From: an uncultured Peptococcaceae bacterium
GTDB lineage: Bacteria > Bacillota > Limnochordia > Darwinibacteriales > Darwinibacteriaceae
NCBI GenBank assembly: GCA_937988745.1
Contig: CALKAR010000228.1
Location: 1-28,471 of the forward strand
Length of the DNA: 28,471 bases
Reading direction: 5' to 3'
Under the pieces are notes generated by a model that searched no databases, was not told the origin of the DNA, and saw nothing but the letters and a program-made list of their open reading frames with translations. A program made the translations under genes and the position numbers. How positions within the stretch are numbered: the first letter of the stretch is position 1; each line of letters begins with the position of its first letter. Positions 15,331-24,042 of the stretch are shown here, piece after piece.

Positions 15331-17910
15331 TTGACACCAATGATGAAGCAGTATACAGAAATAAAAGCACAGTATCCAGATGCGATTTTGTTTTTCCGCT
15401 TAGGCGATTTCTATGAGATGTTTGGTGATGACGCCAAACTAGCGGCCAAGGAGCTTGAAATTACCCTGACAAGCAGAGAAGCGGGGAAACAGGGCCGGAT
15501 ACCCATGTGTGGAGTGCCTTACCACGCAGTCCACGGATACTTAGAAAAACTTGTCAATAAAGGATATCGAGTTGCTATTTGCGAGCAGCTCGAAGACCCA
15601 AAGCAGGCAAAAGGAGTAGTAAAACGCGATGTAGTGCGGGTTATTACTCCTGGAACTTTTATAGAAGGTTCCCTCGACGACAAGCGTTCCCAGTACTTGA
15701 CCGCCGTGACGGAAGTAGGCGGTTCTTTTGGCGTTGCTTCGCTAGATCTATCTACCGGACAGTTTATCGTTACTGAGCTGCAGTCTTTCAATAAAGTGAC
15801 AGATGAACTACAAAGGCTGCAGCCTGCAGAGATCGTCGTGGGCAACGAGTCTGATCTGATTTACACACTAGAGAAGTTCGCCCAAGAACAGCAGATTACC
15901 ATCTCCACATTGGATCAGCGGCAGACCCAGTGGGCTGAAGCTCAAAAGACCTTGATAGATCACTTCCAAGTCAGCACATTAGAGCCATTTGGCCTAGATT
16001 CGCTGTGTAAGATTGCAGCGGCGGGCACCGCACTGGCATACGTGCAGGAAACGCAGAAGAGTGTGGTTGAACACGTCCTGAACGTGCAGACGTACACGCT
16101 GGAACAGTACCTGCAGATCGATGCCAACAGCCGTAGAAATCTCGAATTGACGCGAACTCTGCGTGATGGGCGGAAGTCCGGTTCGCTGCTAGGCGTAATT
16201 GATCATACCCGCACCAGTATGGGCGGGCGGATGCTGCGCTGGAATCTAGAGCAGCCTCTCGTTGATGTGGTAGAGATCAATCGACGGCAGTCAGCTGTAC
16301 AAGCCCTCGTTGACAATACTGCCCTGCGTTTGGAGACCCAGGAACTCCTAGACCAGGTATATGACCTAGAACGTCTGATGGGGCGACTAGCGGTAGGGGG
16401 CGGAACCGCCCGCGACCTGACAGCACTGTGTTCCTCTCTAGAAGTAATTCCTCAAGTTAAGGCGCTGCTCGCCAATGTAGACGTTAGTCTTCTGAAAGAA
16501 CTCCACGAAGAGCTGCAGCCTTTAGATGAACTCACAACCCTGATTAATCAAGCAATTGTCGATAATCCTCCAATCTCTGTTCGAGAAGGAGGACTGATCA
16601 AAGAAGGGTTCAATGAAGCTCTCGATGAAATTCGCAGTGCCAGCCGCGATGGAAAGAACTGGATCAAGAATCTAGAAAAAGCCGAAAGAGAACGCACAGG
16701 CATCAAATCGCTCAAGGTTGGCTTTAATAAGGTCTTTGGCTATTACATTGAAGTTACCAAAGCGAATCTCGACCTTGTTCCCGAGGATTACGAGCGCAAA
16801 CAAACCTTGGCCAATGCCGAACGGTTTATCACACCTGAATTGAAAGAAAAAGAAGCACTTATCCTAGGTGCTGATGAGCGCATTATCGAGCTTGAATACC
16901 AGTTGTTCTGCCAAATTCGGGACCGGGCGAAGGAGTATACGGCTTACATTCAGAAGAATGCCCAGGCTTTAGCCTTTCTCGATATGCTGCAAAGCCTTGC
17001 CGAAGCAGCAGTACGCTTTAACTACGTGCGGCCGGAAATCACTGAGGATATCAACCTGGAGATCTCCCAAGGCAGGCACCCTGTGATCGAAACTCTCCAA
17101 AGTGGGTTTGTTCCTAATGATGTTTCGTTCAGTGACGATGAGCGGATTATCCTGCTTACAGGGCCTAACATGGCAGGAAAAAGCACATATTTAAGGCAGA
17201 CGGCGCTGATCGTAATTTTGGCCCAAATCGGCAGCTTTGTTCCGGCTCAATCAGCCAAAATCGGTCTGGTTGACAAAATCTTTACTCGGATTGGGGCTGC
17301 AGATGATCTGGGCTCCGGTCAAAGTACTTTTATGGTGGAATGTGCTGAAACTGCCCATTTGCTGCGCAATGCAACTGAGCGTTCTCTCATCATCCTAGAC
17401 GAGCTTGGACGAGGCACAAGCACTTTCGATGGCATGGCGATTGCTCAGGCAGTCATTGAGTTCATTCACAATAATATTGGGGCTCGCACACTCTTTTCAA
17501 CTCACTTCCACGAACTGACGCGTCTTGAACAGTCACTCGCGAAACTGGCAACTTATCGTGTGGAGGTCGAAGAAAAAGATGGAACCATTTATTTCCTCCA
17601 TCATGTCGCCCGGGGCAGCACAGATAAGAGCTACGGTGTCAATGTGGCTCGCATGGCAGGAATACCAACCCCGGTCTTGAAGAGAGCCTTGACTCTACTG
17701 CAAGAACTAGAAGCAGACCGTGATAAACCTGTGCAGCTGGACTTATTCGCCAGTTTGCAATATGACACAGCCGTCTTTGAAGAACCGGAGGAAGAGCAAA
17801 CTAACCCTGTTCTGGAGGAACTGCAGAATGTTGATGTCAACAACCTGACACCTTTAGAAGCCCTGCAACTGCTCGCAAAATGGCAGCAGGAACTGAAGGA
17901 GGACGCATAA
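15331..17910 (+). CDS. mutS: DNA mismatch repair protein MutS
   Basis: MutS recognises mispaired bases and recruits MutL. The 859 aa product is full length for MutS1. The N-terminal mismatch-reading motif GDFYEMF holds Phe27 and Glu29. The connector, lever and clamp domains follow, then the ABC-type ATPase with Walker A GPNMAGKST (about 611-619), LGSGQSTFMVE, Walker B ILDELGRGTSTFDG (about 687-700) and FSTHFHEL. An acidic C-terminal tail is present. TTG 15331 is chosen because CGGAGG (15314-15319) is 11 bases away; ATG 15340 would be 20 bases away. The mutL start overlaps its stop by one base. Confidence 0.97.
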   Translation: MTPMMKQYTEIKAQYPDAILFFRLGDFYEMFGDDAKLAAKELEITLTSREAGKQGRIPMCGVPYHAVHGYLEKLVNKGYRVAICEQLEDPKQAKGVVKRDVVRVITPGTFIEGSLDDKRSQYLTAVTEVGGSFGVASLDLSTGQFIVTELQSFNKVTDELQRLQPAEIVVGNESDLIYTLEKFAQEQQITISTLDQRQTQWAEAQKTLIDHFQVSTLEPFGLDSLCKIAAAGTALAYVQETQKSVVEHVLNVQTYTLEQYLQIDANSRRNLELTRTLRDGRKSGSLLGVIDHTRTSMGGRMLRWNLEQPLVDVVEINRRQSAVQALVDNTALRLETQELLDQVYDLERLMGRLAVGGGTARDLTALCSSLEVIPQVKALLANVDVSLLKELHEELQPLDELTTLINQAIVDNPPISVREGGLIKEGFNEALDEIRSASRDGKNWIKNLEKAERERTGIKSLKVGFNKVFGYYIEVTKANLDLVPEDYERKQTLANAERFITPELKEKEALILGADERIIELEYQLFCQIRDRAKEYTAYIQKNAQALAFLDMLQSLAEAAVRFNYVRPEITEDINLEISQGRHPVIETLQSGFVPNDVSFSDDERIILLTGPNMAGKSTYLRQTALIVILAQIGSFVPAQSAKIGLVDKIFTRIGAADDLGSGQSTFMVECAETAHLLRNATERSLIILDELGRGTSTFDGMAIAQAVIEFIHNNIGARTLFSTHFHELTRLEQSLAKLATYRVEVEEKDGTIYFLHHVARGSTDKSYGVNVARMAGIPTPVLKRALTLLQELEADRDKPVQLDLFASLQYDTAVFEEPEEEQTNPVLEELQNVDVNNLTPLEALQLLAKWQQELKEDA

Positions 17911-19760
17911 TGGGCAGAATTGCATTGTTACCTGATGAAGTTGCCCACAAAATCGCCGCCGGCGAGGTCATTGAACGGCCTGCCTCGGTGGTTAAAGAAC
18001 TAGTTGAAAACGCAATCGATGCCCAAGCGACCCGTATTGAGGTGGAGATTACGGCTGGAGGCATCGAATATATTCGGGTTCAGGATAACGGCGTAGGAAT
18101 CGCACCAGACGATGTAGAGCTCGCTTTTCAACCCCATGCGACCAGCAAGATCAGCAAGACAGATGATCTGTTCAGCTTATCCAGCCTAGGATTTAGAGGA
18201 GAGGCGCTGCCCAGTATCGCCAGTGTTTCTAAATTGATTCTTACGACCCGCACTGCGGAAGAAAAAAGCGGAGTGCGTGCCGTCGTTGAAGGCGAAGAAA
18301 TCCACACAGAACCGTGCGGCGCACCTCAAGGAACCACCGTAGAAGTACGTCAGTTATTTTACAATGTGCCTGCTCGGTATAAGTTTCTCAAGACCCCTGC
18401 CACAGAAGGCAGGCGAGTCTTGGAGCTGGTAACTAATCTAGCGGTGGCCCATCCGCACATTGCCTTTACGCTTATCCGAGACGGAAAGACCGTCCTCAAT
18501 ACTCAAGGGAGCGGCAGCCTAAAGGATACACTGCTTCTAGTCCATGGAAAACAACTCGTTGGCGGTCTCTTGTCCATCAATTCCAGTTACCAGTGGGCTA
18601 AAGTGAATGGTTACGCTGGGACACCGAAGCTGGCGAAAGGAAGCCGCACAGGCCAGCTGATCATTATGAACGGACGGGTCATTCAAAACTCAACGATACG
18701 GGCTGCCGCCGAGAAAGCCTACCAAGGACTGCTGCCTTCACGTACCTTTCCATTCTTCGTACTGGTACTCGACGTAGATCCTAAATTTGTCGACTGCAAT
18801 GTGCATCCCGCTAAAAGCGAAGTACGCTTTGCAGATGATCAGACCGTCTTCAAAGACGTGCTCGATGCAGTGCGTACAGCCGTATTGTCAAAGAACATCG
18901 CTCCGCAGTTTGAAGCTAGACAGCACCAGACACAGACAGGTAGACAGTACAAACCACAGCCGAAACAAGCCGAAATCACTTGGGAGCCGCGCACCTGGGA
19001 AACCCTTGATGCTGTACTGCGAAAATATCGACCAAGCGGTGAAAAGCCCAAGCCTCCACTAGCTGTGGCAGAATCACCACCTAAGACTGAACCCGAAATA
19101 GCGGCTGCCACTTTAGGTACCGCAGACCTCTTTGCTGCGGAAATCCCAGATGTAGGGAAGGATATAATAGCAGAAGATGATGATGTCCGCTCAGCTCTGG
19201 TTAATGGGAGAATAATCGGACAGCTGCACCAGACCTATATCCTCCTCGAGGTACAAGGAGGAGGCTTGTGGATTCTCGACCAACATATTGTCCACGAACG
19301 AATTCTCTTTGAACGCCTGATGAAAGAGTTCGCCAACCAAGAGGTGCACATTCAGCAGATTCTTCCTGAAGTTCTAGAACTCAGCCCTACTGAATACGCC
19401 CGAATACACGAACATCTCGACGCCATTCAGGCTGTGGGCATAGAACTAGAACCCTTTGGTATTAACACATTTATTGTGAGAGGTGTACCTACATTCTTGA
19501 GTCAGACCGGAGGGTGGAAGGAAGATATCCTCGAAATAGCCGAGGCGGCCGAAAAAGGTGATCATTTCCTGCAGGCGGCTGCCATTACACTTGCCTGCAA
19601 AGGTGCAGTTAAAGCGGGGGATTATCTCGACAACCGCGCCATAAAGGCACTACTTGTGGATCTGAGCAGGACGGAGAATCCCTTTACTTGTCCACACGGC
19701 CGACCGATTATCGTGCGATTGGAACAGCAAGAAATCATGCGCCGCTTCGGTCGAACGTAG
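17910..19760 (+). CDS. mutL: DNA mismatch repair protein MutL
   Basis: MutL couples MutS to strand removal. The 616 aa protein has a GHKL ATPase domain (IAAGEVIERPASVVKELVENAIDA, catalytic Glu30 and Asn34, then DNGVGI and GFRGEAL) and a C-terminal dimerisation domain. The endonuclease motif DQHIVHERILFE (457-468) fits DQHA(x)2E(x)4E with Ile for Ala. The ACKGAVKAG and CPHGRP (Cys594) motifs are also present. It is therefore predicted to be a nicking MutL, as in organisms without MutH. AAGGAGG at 17896-17902 sets ATG 17910, coupled to the mutS stop. Confidence 0.96.
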   Translation: MGRIALLPDEVAHKIAAGEVIERPASVVKELVENAIDAQATRIEVEITAGGIEYIRVQDNGVGIAPDDVELAFQPHATSKISKTDDLFSLSSLGFRGEALPSIASVSKLILTTRTAEEKSGVRAVVEGEEIHTEPCGAPQGTTVEVRQLFYNVPARYKFLKTPATEGRRVLELVTNLAVAHPHIAFTLIRDGKTVLNTQGSGSLKDTLLLVHGKQLVGGLLSINSSYQWAKVNGYAGTPKLAKGSRTGQLIIMNGRVIQNSTIRAAAEKAYQGLLPSRTFPFFVLVLDVDPKFVDCNVHPAKSEVRFADDQTVFKDVLDAVRTAVLSKNIAPQFEARQHQTQTGRQYKPQPKQAEITWEPRTWETLDAVLRKYRPSGEKPKPPLAVAESPPKTEPEIAAATLGTADLFAAEIPDVGKDIIAEDDDVRSALVNGRIIGQLHQTYILLEVQGGGLWILDQHIVHERILFERLMKEFANQEVHIQQILPEVLELSPTEYARIHEHLDAIQAVGIELEPFGINTFIVRGVPTFLSQTGGWKEDILEIAEAAEKGDHFLQAAAITLACKGAVKAGDYLDNRAIKALLVDLSRTENPFTCPHGRPIIVRLEQQEIMRRFGRT

Positions 19761-19791
19761 TCGGACGTAGAATTAATCTGGAGTGGAAGAC

Positions 19792-20754
19792 ATGAAGAAA
19801 ATACCTTTGATGGTTATTGTAGGACCGACTGCAGTAGGAAAGACGGCTCTCTCGCTAGAACTAGCTGAAAAACTTGATGGGGAAATCATTTCGGCAGATT
19901 CGATGCAGATTTATCAAGGCATGGATATCGGTACTGCCAAGCCAAGCGCCGCTGAAAAAGCAAGAATACGCCACCATCTGATAGATGTGATACCGCCCAC
20001 GGAAACGTTTAATGTTCAGGATTGGGTAACGTGTGCGGAAGAAGCCATCCAAGATATCACTCGGAGGGGTAAGGCGCCAATTGTCTCGGGCGGAACCGGT
20101 TTGTACGTCAACGCTCTAATTGATGGGTTTCTCTTTCCAGACACCAGTGCTGATCCGGAGCTGAGACGCGAGCTCGAACAGCGGGGACGAGAAAATCCTG
20201 CCGCTCTCCACAAAGAGCTTGCCGACGTAGATCCAGAAACGGCAGAAAGACTTCATCCAAATGATATTCGCCGCGTTGTTCGGGCACTAGAAGTCTACCA
20301 CCGAACTGGCGAGCCTATCAGCGTGCTGCAGAAGAAAGCAAGCAGTAGTGAGCCTCTATATAAACTGCTGTATATTGGACTTACCCGTGATCGGCAAGAG
20401 CTCTATGAACGAATCAATCTGCGGGTCGATCAGATGTTAGAGGAAGGCTTAATCGAAGAGGTGAGGAGTCTAAAAGAGCGATACCTTGATGAGCGCCAAG
20501 AAGATCAAGCCAAACTCACCGCACTGCAGGCTTTAGGCTATAAAGAGATTCTCTGGGGACTGACCGGTGAAAAGACGATGGAAGAAGCAGTAGCGCTCCT
20601 CAAAAGAGATACCCGCCGATACGCTAAACGGCAGCTGTCCTGGTTTAAGCGCGATAAACGCATTCGCTGGTTCAATTTAAGTCACACCACAGAAGATGAT
20701 GTTATCGATACTGTGACTGCCCTCTGGCAGGAACTGCTTCAAGAGCACAGATAA
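19792..20754 (+). CDS. miaA: tRNA dimethylallyltransferase MiaA
   Basis: MiaA transfers the dimethylallyl group to A37 of tRNAs reading UNN codons, making the substrate of MiaB. The 320 aa product has the P-loop GPTAVGKT (11-18), SADSMQIYQGMDIGTAKPS, FNVQDW and GGTGLYVNAL, and RYAKRQLSWFKRD near the C-terminus. GTG 19783 lies within the ribosome site region; TGGAG at 19779-19783 favours ATG 19792. It follows mutL by 31 bases with no terminator. No hfq gene follows, unlike in Bacillus. Confidence 0.95.
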   Translation: MKKIPLMVIVGPTAVGKTALSLELAEKLDGEIISADSMQIYQGMDIGTAKPSAAEKARIRHHLIDVIPPTETFNVQDWVTCAEEAIQDITRRGKAPIVSGGTGLYVNALIDGFLFPDTSADPELRRELEQRGRENPAALHKELADVDPETAERLHPNDIRRVVRALEVYHRTGEPISVLQKKASSSEPLYKLLYIGLTRDRQELYERINLRVDQMLEEGLIEEVRSLKERYLDERQEDQAKLTALQALGYKEILWGLTGEKTMEEAVALLKRDTRRYAKRQLSWFKRDKRIRWFNLSHTTEDDVIDTVTALWQELLQEHR

Positions 20755-20807
20755 GGAGTTTTATCACCCTGGACTGCCTTCCCGCGTATATATAGTAGGT
20801 GAAGGTG

Positions 20808-21749
20808 GTGTCTCCAACTGTGCTCAGAAAGAAGCGTTTTGCACGCATCGAAAGAAAATCAGAACTGGAGTCAAAGCCGCAGAGTAAAAATGCGAACAGT
20901 AGAGTCTCCTCGGAAGACCGGCTCCAAGCCCTTCAAGCAGAGTTAGACGCGTTAATCGGACTGCAGTCGGTCAAATCAACCATTAGAGAAATCCAAGCAT
21001 ATGCTCAGATTCAGTACAAACGCTCAGCACTGCAGCTGACAACTGAGCCTATTGTGCTACATACGATTTTCATCGGAAACCCTGGTACAGGAAAGACTAC
21101 CGTAGCACGGCTGCTGAGCAAAATGCTTGCGGAAATGGGCATTCTCGAAAAAGGACATACCGTTGAGGTCGAGCGGGCAGACCTTGTGGCCGAGTATATA
21201 GGTCAGACCGCCCACCGGACTCGGGAAGCTATCAAGAAGGCTATGGGCGGTCTTCTATTTGTAGATGAAGCCTATGCCTTAGCTCGAGGTGGCGAACGTG
21301 ACTTTGGTAAAGAAGCCATCGATACGCTGGTAAAGGCAATGGAGGACCATCGAGGCAAGTTTGTGGTAGTACTGGCGGGATATCCCGAACCTATGCGGGT
21401 CTTTTTGCGCACCAATCCCGGGCTCCATTCCCGCTTCCCTCTGATGATCGAGTTTCCAGATTTTACAGATATTGAACTGTTTAAAATTGCTGAGTCCATG
21501 TTTAGGCAGCGCCAGTATGTCCTAACCAAGAGCGCGCGACGGAAACTAGCCGATTTAATCCGCCAGATGCGTTCTCGAGACCCTGTAACCTTTGGCAACG
21601 CCCGCACCATCCGCAATATTGTGGAGAAAACAATCCGCATGCAGGCAGTCCGCCTCATGGGGCAGAAAAATGTAAGTGTAGAAGAACTGATCACCATAAT
21701 TGACCAAGATGTTCAGGGAGAATCGGTTCGCTATAGAAGCTATTGGTAG
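20808..21749 (+). CDS. spoVK: Stage V sporulation protein K, AAA+ ATPase
   Basis: SpoVK is a CbbX-type AAA+ ATPase needed late in Bacillus sporulation; its substrate is not known. The product is about 313 aa. After a basic, low-conservation N-terminus come the family helix (LDALIGLQSVKSTIREIQA), Walker A GNPGTGKTTV, GHTVEVERADLVAEYIG, Walker B LLFVDEAYALARGG, FGKEAIDTLVKAMEDH, the sensor VVVLAGYP and GLHSRFP. The start is uncertain among GTGs at 20799, 20808 and 20820; AGGTGA at 20797-20802 favours 20808, AAGGTGG at 20802-20808 would favour 20820. The position after miaA and before the YnbB-type gene matches Bacillus order. I found no convincing sigma-E element in the 53 bases upstream. Confidence 0.9.
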   Translation: MSPTVLRKKRFARIERKSELESKPQSKNANSRVSSEDRLQALQAELDALIGLQSVKSTIREIQAYAQIQYKRSALQLTTEPIVLHTIFIGNPGTGKTTVARLLSKMLAEMGILEKGHTVEVERADLVAEYIGQTAHRTREAIKKAMGGLLFVDEAYALARGGERDFGKEAIDTLVKAMEDHRGKFVVVLAGYPEPMRVFLRTNPGLHSRFPLMIEFPDFTDIELFKIAESMFRQRQYVLTKSARRKLADLIRQMRSRDPVTFGNARTIRNIVEKTIRMQAVRLMGQKNVSVEELITIIDQDVQGESVRYRSYW

Positions 21750-21787
21750 AGTAGAGTTGTGCAGCCTGTCACAAATGCCGTCAGAGA

Positions 21788-21817
21788 AGGACTTTGGGCC
21801 TTTTGCAACGAATTTTA
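21788..21817 (+). repeat. AGGA-N18-GAATTT element, copy B
   Basis: AGGACTTT at 21788-21795 and GAATTTTA at 21810-21817, with the same 22-base offset as copy A at 15249-15277. It lies in the 101-base gap between spoVK and the 81 aa gene, 18 bases before that gene's ribosome site. The rest of the gap holds no clear terminator or promoter. Confidence 0.35.
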
Positions 21818-21850
21818 TCTATAGAGATTAGCATGGGAGGAACGTAACTA

Positions 21851-22096
21851 GTGCAATCAATCGGATTTGAATTTGAAACAGAAGCAGATATGCTTAAAAC
21901 AGCAAAGAAGTTATGGACAAAACATGGTATTTCTGGCGAGCTCGAAATGGTCGCCACTGCAAACAAGAAGTTCCGTTTAAACATTTATTCCGAGAAAAAT
22001 ATTCGGGAAAGCGTATTGAACCAAATTCCTGGAAAACGCACTCAAGCTAAGGCCGCCTTCGGCACAACAGTCCATGAATCGAATGATGATGCATGA
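21851..22096 (+). CDS. Small protein of unknown function, coupled to the PLP enzyme gene
   Basis: An 81 aa protein that I do not recognise. By eye it alternates strand (GFEFET), helix (EADMLKTAKKLWTKHG), two strands (GELEMVATANKKFRLNIYS) and helix (NIRESVLNQIPG), with a polar tail. There is no signal peptide, membrane segment or Cys. GGGAGGAA at 21835-21842 precedes GTG 21851, a strong reason to accept it as real. Its TGA overlaps the ATG of the methionine gamma-lyase-like gene, so the two are probably translated together. In Bacillus, hflX sits in this slot; this gene is unrelated to it. Confidence 0.75.
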   Translation: MQSIGFEFETEADMLKTAKKLWTKHGISGELEMVATANKKFRLNIYSEKNIRESVLNQIPGKRTQAKAAFGTTVHESNDDA

Positions 22097-23352
22097 TGTC
22101 GATGAGAATAATTGAGGAAGCCAAGGCACAAATTGCCCCACATTTCGAAGCTATTGAACAGATTGTCTTACTAAACCAGGAAAAAGTGCTCAAAGCTTTC
22201 CATCAAGAGCGGGTCAGCAGTGATTGTTTCGCTGACTCGACAGGTTACGCTTATCACGATCTCGGTCGAAAAGCATTAGAAGCTGTATACGCCAGCGTAT
22301 TCCGGGGAGAGGCAGCGCTGGTGCGGCCGCAGATTGTGTCCGGTACACACGCTATTTCGATCTGTCTGTCACTGCTTGAACCTGGTGATGAACTGATATC
22401 TATCAGCGGTCCTCCTTATGATACTCTGCAGGCAGTGATCGGCACCCGCGGACACTCAAAGCGCAGCCTGATCTCTAGAGGCATTAAATACGGCGAAGTT
22501 CCGCTCAAGGACGATGGCACTATGGATTATGAGGCCATCGAGCAGGCTGTAACCAAGTCAACTAAGATGGTCGCACTACAGCGTTCTCGAGGATACAGCT
22601 GGCGGCCGCCAATTAACATAGCACAAATCAGCGAAGCCGTGCGTGTCGTTAAGCGAAAGAACCCTGACTGCATCGTATTTGTCGATAACTGCTATGGAGA
22701 ATTTGTAGAGCATTACGAGCCGCTGGAGGCCGGCGCAGATTTGATCGCCGGTTCACTCATTAAGAATCCAGGTGGGACACTCGCTGTCAGCGGTGGATAC
22801 ATTGTGGGTCGCGGTGAGCTTGTCGAGATGTGCGCTGAGATTCTAACAGCACCACATCTAGGCGGCCGCTTAGGCTCAACATTTGGTTTGACTAGGCAGC
22901 TTCTCCACGGCTTGTTCCTTGCGCCACATGTGGTGGGTGAAGCCTTATACGGAGCTCTTCTAGCTTCTGCGGTCTTTGAAAAGCTTGGTTATCCAGTATC
23001 GCCACGTTTTGACGAACAGCGTACGGACGTTGTACAAGCCATTCGATTTGGCAAGAAAGAAGAACTGCTGGCTTTTTGCCGCGGTATTCAAAGTGCCGCA
23101 CCCATTGATGCTCATTATCTGCCAGTTCCCAGCGAAATGCCCGGTTACGACGATGAAGTAGTAATGGCGGGTGGAACATTTATCCAAGGGTCTTCAATTG
23201 AACTAAGTGCTGACGGACCCATGAGGGAACCTTACATTGGCTACCTGCAGGGCGGTATGTCACGCCAGCATGTTCAAATTGGTATTGCCTATGCACTGCA
23301 AGCCCTTGCTGAGGAGAATCAGCAGATCAAGAAAATAATTGAGGAGGAGTAG
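22093..23352 (+). CDS. Methionine gamma-lyase family PLP protein (YnbB / 'aluminium resistance' type)
   Basis: A fold-type I pyridoxal-phosphate enzyme of 419 aa, cytoplasmic. It matches the YnbB family: DSTGYAYHDLGR (about 53-64), RPQIVSGTHAI (about 79-89), SRGYSWRPP near 170 and the Schiff-base lysine Lys224 in GSLIKNPGG. Members are annotated as methionine gamma-lyase or aluminium resistance proteins; the true substrate is not proven. The gene starts at ATG 22093 overlapping the upstream stop (further ATGs at 22096 and 22102) and lacks its own strong ribosome site, suggesting coupling. The neighbourhood (spoVK before, lexA after) matches that of ynbB in B. subtilis. Confidence 0.9.
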   Translation: MMSMRIIEEAKAQIAPHFEAIEQIVLLNQEKVLKAFHQERVSSDCFADSTGYAYHDLGRKALEAVYASVFRGEAALVRPQIVSGTHAISICLSLLEPGDELISISGPPYDTLQAVIGTRGHSKRSLISRGIKYGEVPLKDDGTMDYEAIEQAVTKSTKMVALQRSRGYSWRPPINIAQISEAVRVVKRKNPDCIVFVDNCYGEFVEHYEPLEAGADLIAGSLIKNPGGTLAVSGGYIVGRGELVEMCAEILTAPHLGGRLGSTFGLTRQLLHGLFLAPHVVGEALYGALLASAVFEKLGYPVSPRFDEQRTDVVQAIRFGKKEELLAFCRGIQSAAPIDAHYLPVPSEMPGYDDEVVMAGGTFIQGSSIELSADGPMREPYIGYLQGGMSRQHVQIGIAYALQALAEENQQIKKIIEEE

Positions 23353-23357
23353 ATCGC

Positions 23358-24014
23358 TTGCAGATCACTAATCTTGAACTAGCTCTGCGTCTAATTTTAT
23401 CCCTGGTTTTGGCTGGACTCATCGGATTGGAAAGGGAGAGTTTAGGTCGCCCAGCGGGGTTCCGCACGCATATCCTTGTGGGCATGGGTTCAACTCTCAT
23501 CATGATAGTCTCCATTTATGCTTTCCGCCCACTGGGGATGAGTGGTGACCCGGGCCGGATTGCCGCTCAGGTAGTCAGCGGTATAGGTTTCTTGGGAGCG
23601 GGTACAATTATGCGGGAAGGGGCCAATATTCGTGGACTTACCACAGCTGCAAGTTTGTGGACCGTGGCCGGAATTGGCCTTACGGTGGGATCTGGAATGT
23701 ATTTCGCAGCCATTATCGCAACCATCTTGGTTGTAGCCACACTGGTGCTTCTCAACAAGCTCGAATGGTCTTACCTAATGAGCAAGAACGAAATCCTCAC
23801 TGTACTCGTGCAGGATACACCTGGACAGTTGGCTAAAGTGTTCAGCGTTTTGGCCAAACACGATGTAAATGTACACAATGTACAGCTAACCACAGATGAT
23901 GAAGGAGAAGCGCGCATTGAGATGGAAATCGAACTAGCCCCCAGAGCCCGCCGCGTTCAAATTATCGATGAGTTAGTGGCCATGCCTGGGGTTCATCGGG
24001 CAAGCTATAAATAA
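23358..24014 (+). CDS. MgtC/SapB family membrane protein with C-terminal ACT-like domain
   Basis: A 218 aa protein. Its N-terminal half is MgtC-like with about four or five membrane segments: LAGLIGLERESLGRPAGFRT near 16-35, VVSGIGFLGAGTIM near 73-86, IRGLTTAASLWTVAGIG near 90-106. The C-terminus (about 145-215) looks like an ACT regulatory domain (LTVLVQDTPGQLAKVFSVLAKHDVNV). Such proteins occur in many Firmicutes (YhiD type) and are linked to magnesium or membrane-potential homeostasis; the ligand is unknown. The TTG start at 23358 follows GAGGAGGAG just inside the end of the preceding gene, so it is probably in the same operon. Confidence 0.85.
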   Translation: MQITNLELALRLILSLVLAGLIGLERESLGRPAGFRTHILVGMGSTLIMIVSIYAFRPLGMSGDPGRIAAQVVSGIGFLGAGTIMREGANIRGLTTAASLWTVAGIGLTVGSGMYFAAIIATILVVATLVLLNKLEWSYLMSKNEILTVLVQDTPGQLAKVFSVLAKHDVNVHNVQLTTDDEGEARIEMEIELAPRARRVQIIDELVAMPGVHRASYK

Positions 24015-24042
24015 CTATCTAGGATGAGGATGGTTTGAGCCG

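Noticed and set aside
20755..20807. Search for hfq or a sigma-E promoter between miaA and spoVK
   Set aside because: Too short for hfq (about 53 bases) and the TATATATA tract does not fit the sigma-E or sigma-K -10 with a -35 at the right distance.
21787..21805. Possible terminator (AAGG...CCTTTT) after spoVK
   Set aside because: Only four to five pairs with a mismatch; too weak, and better explained as part of the AGGA...GAATTT motif.
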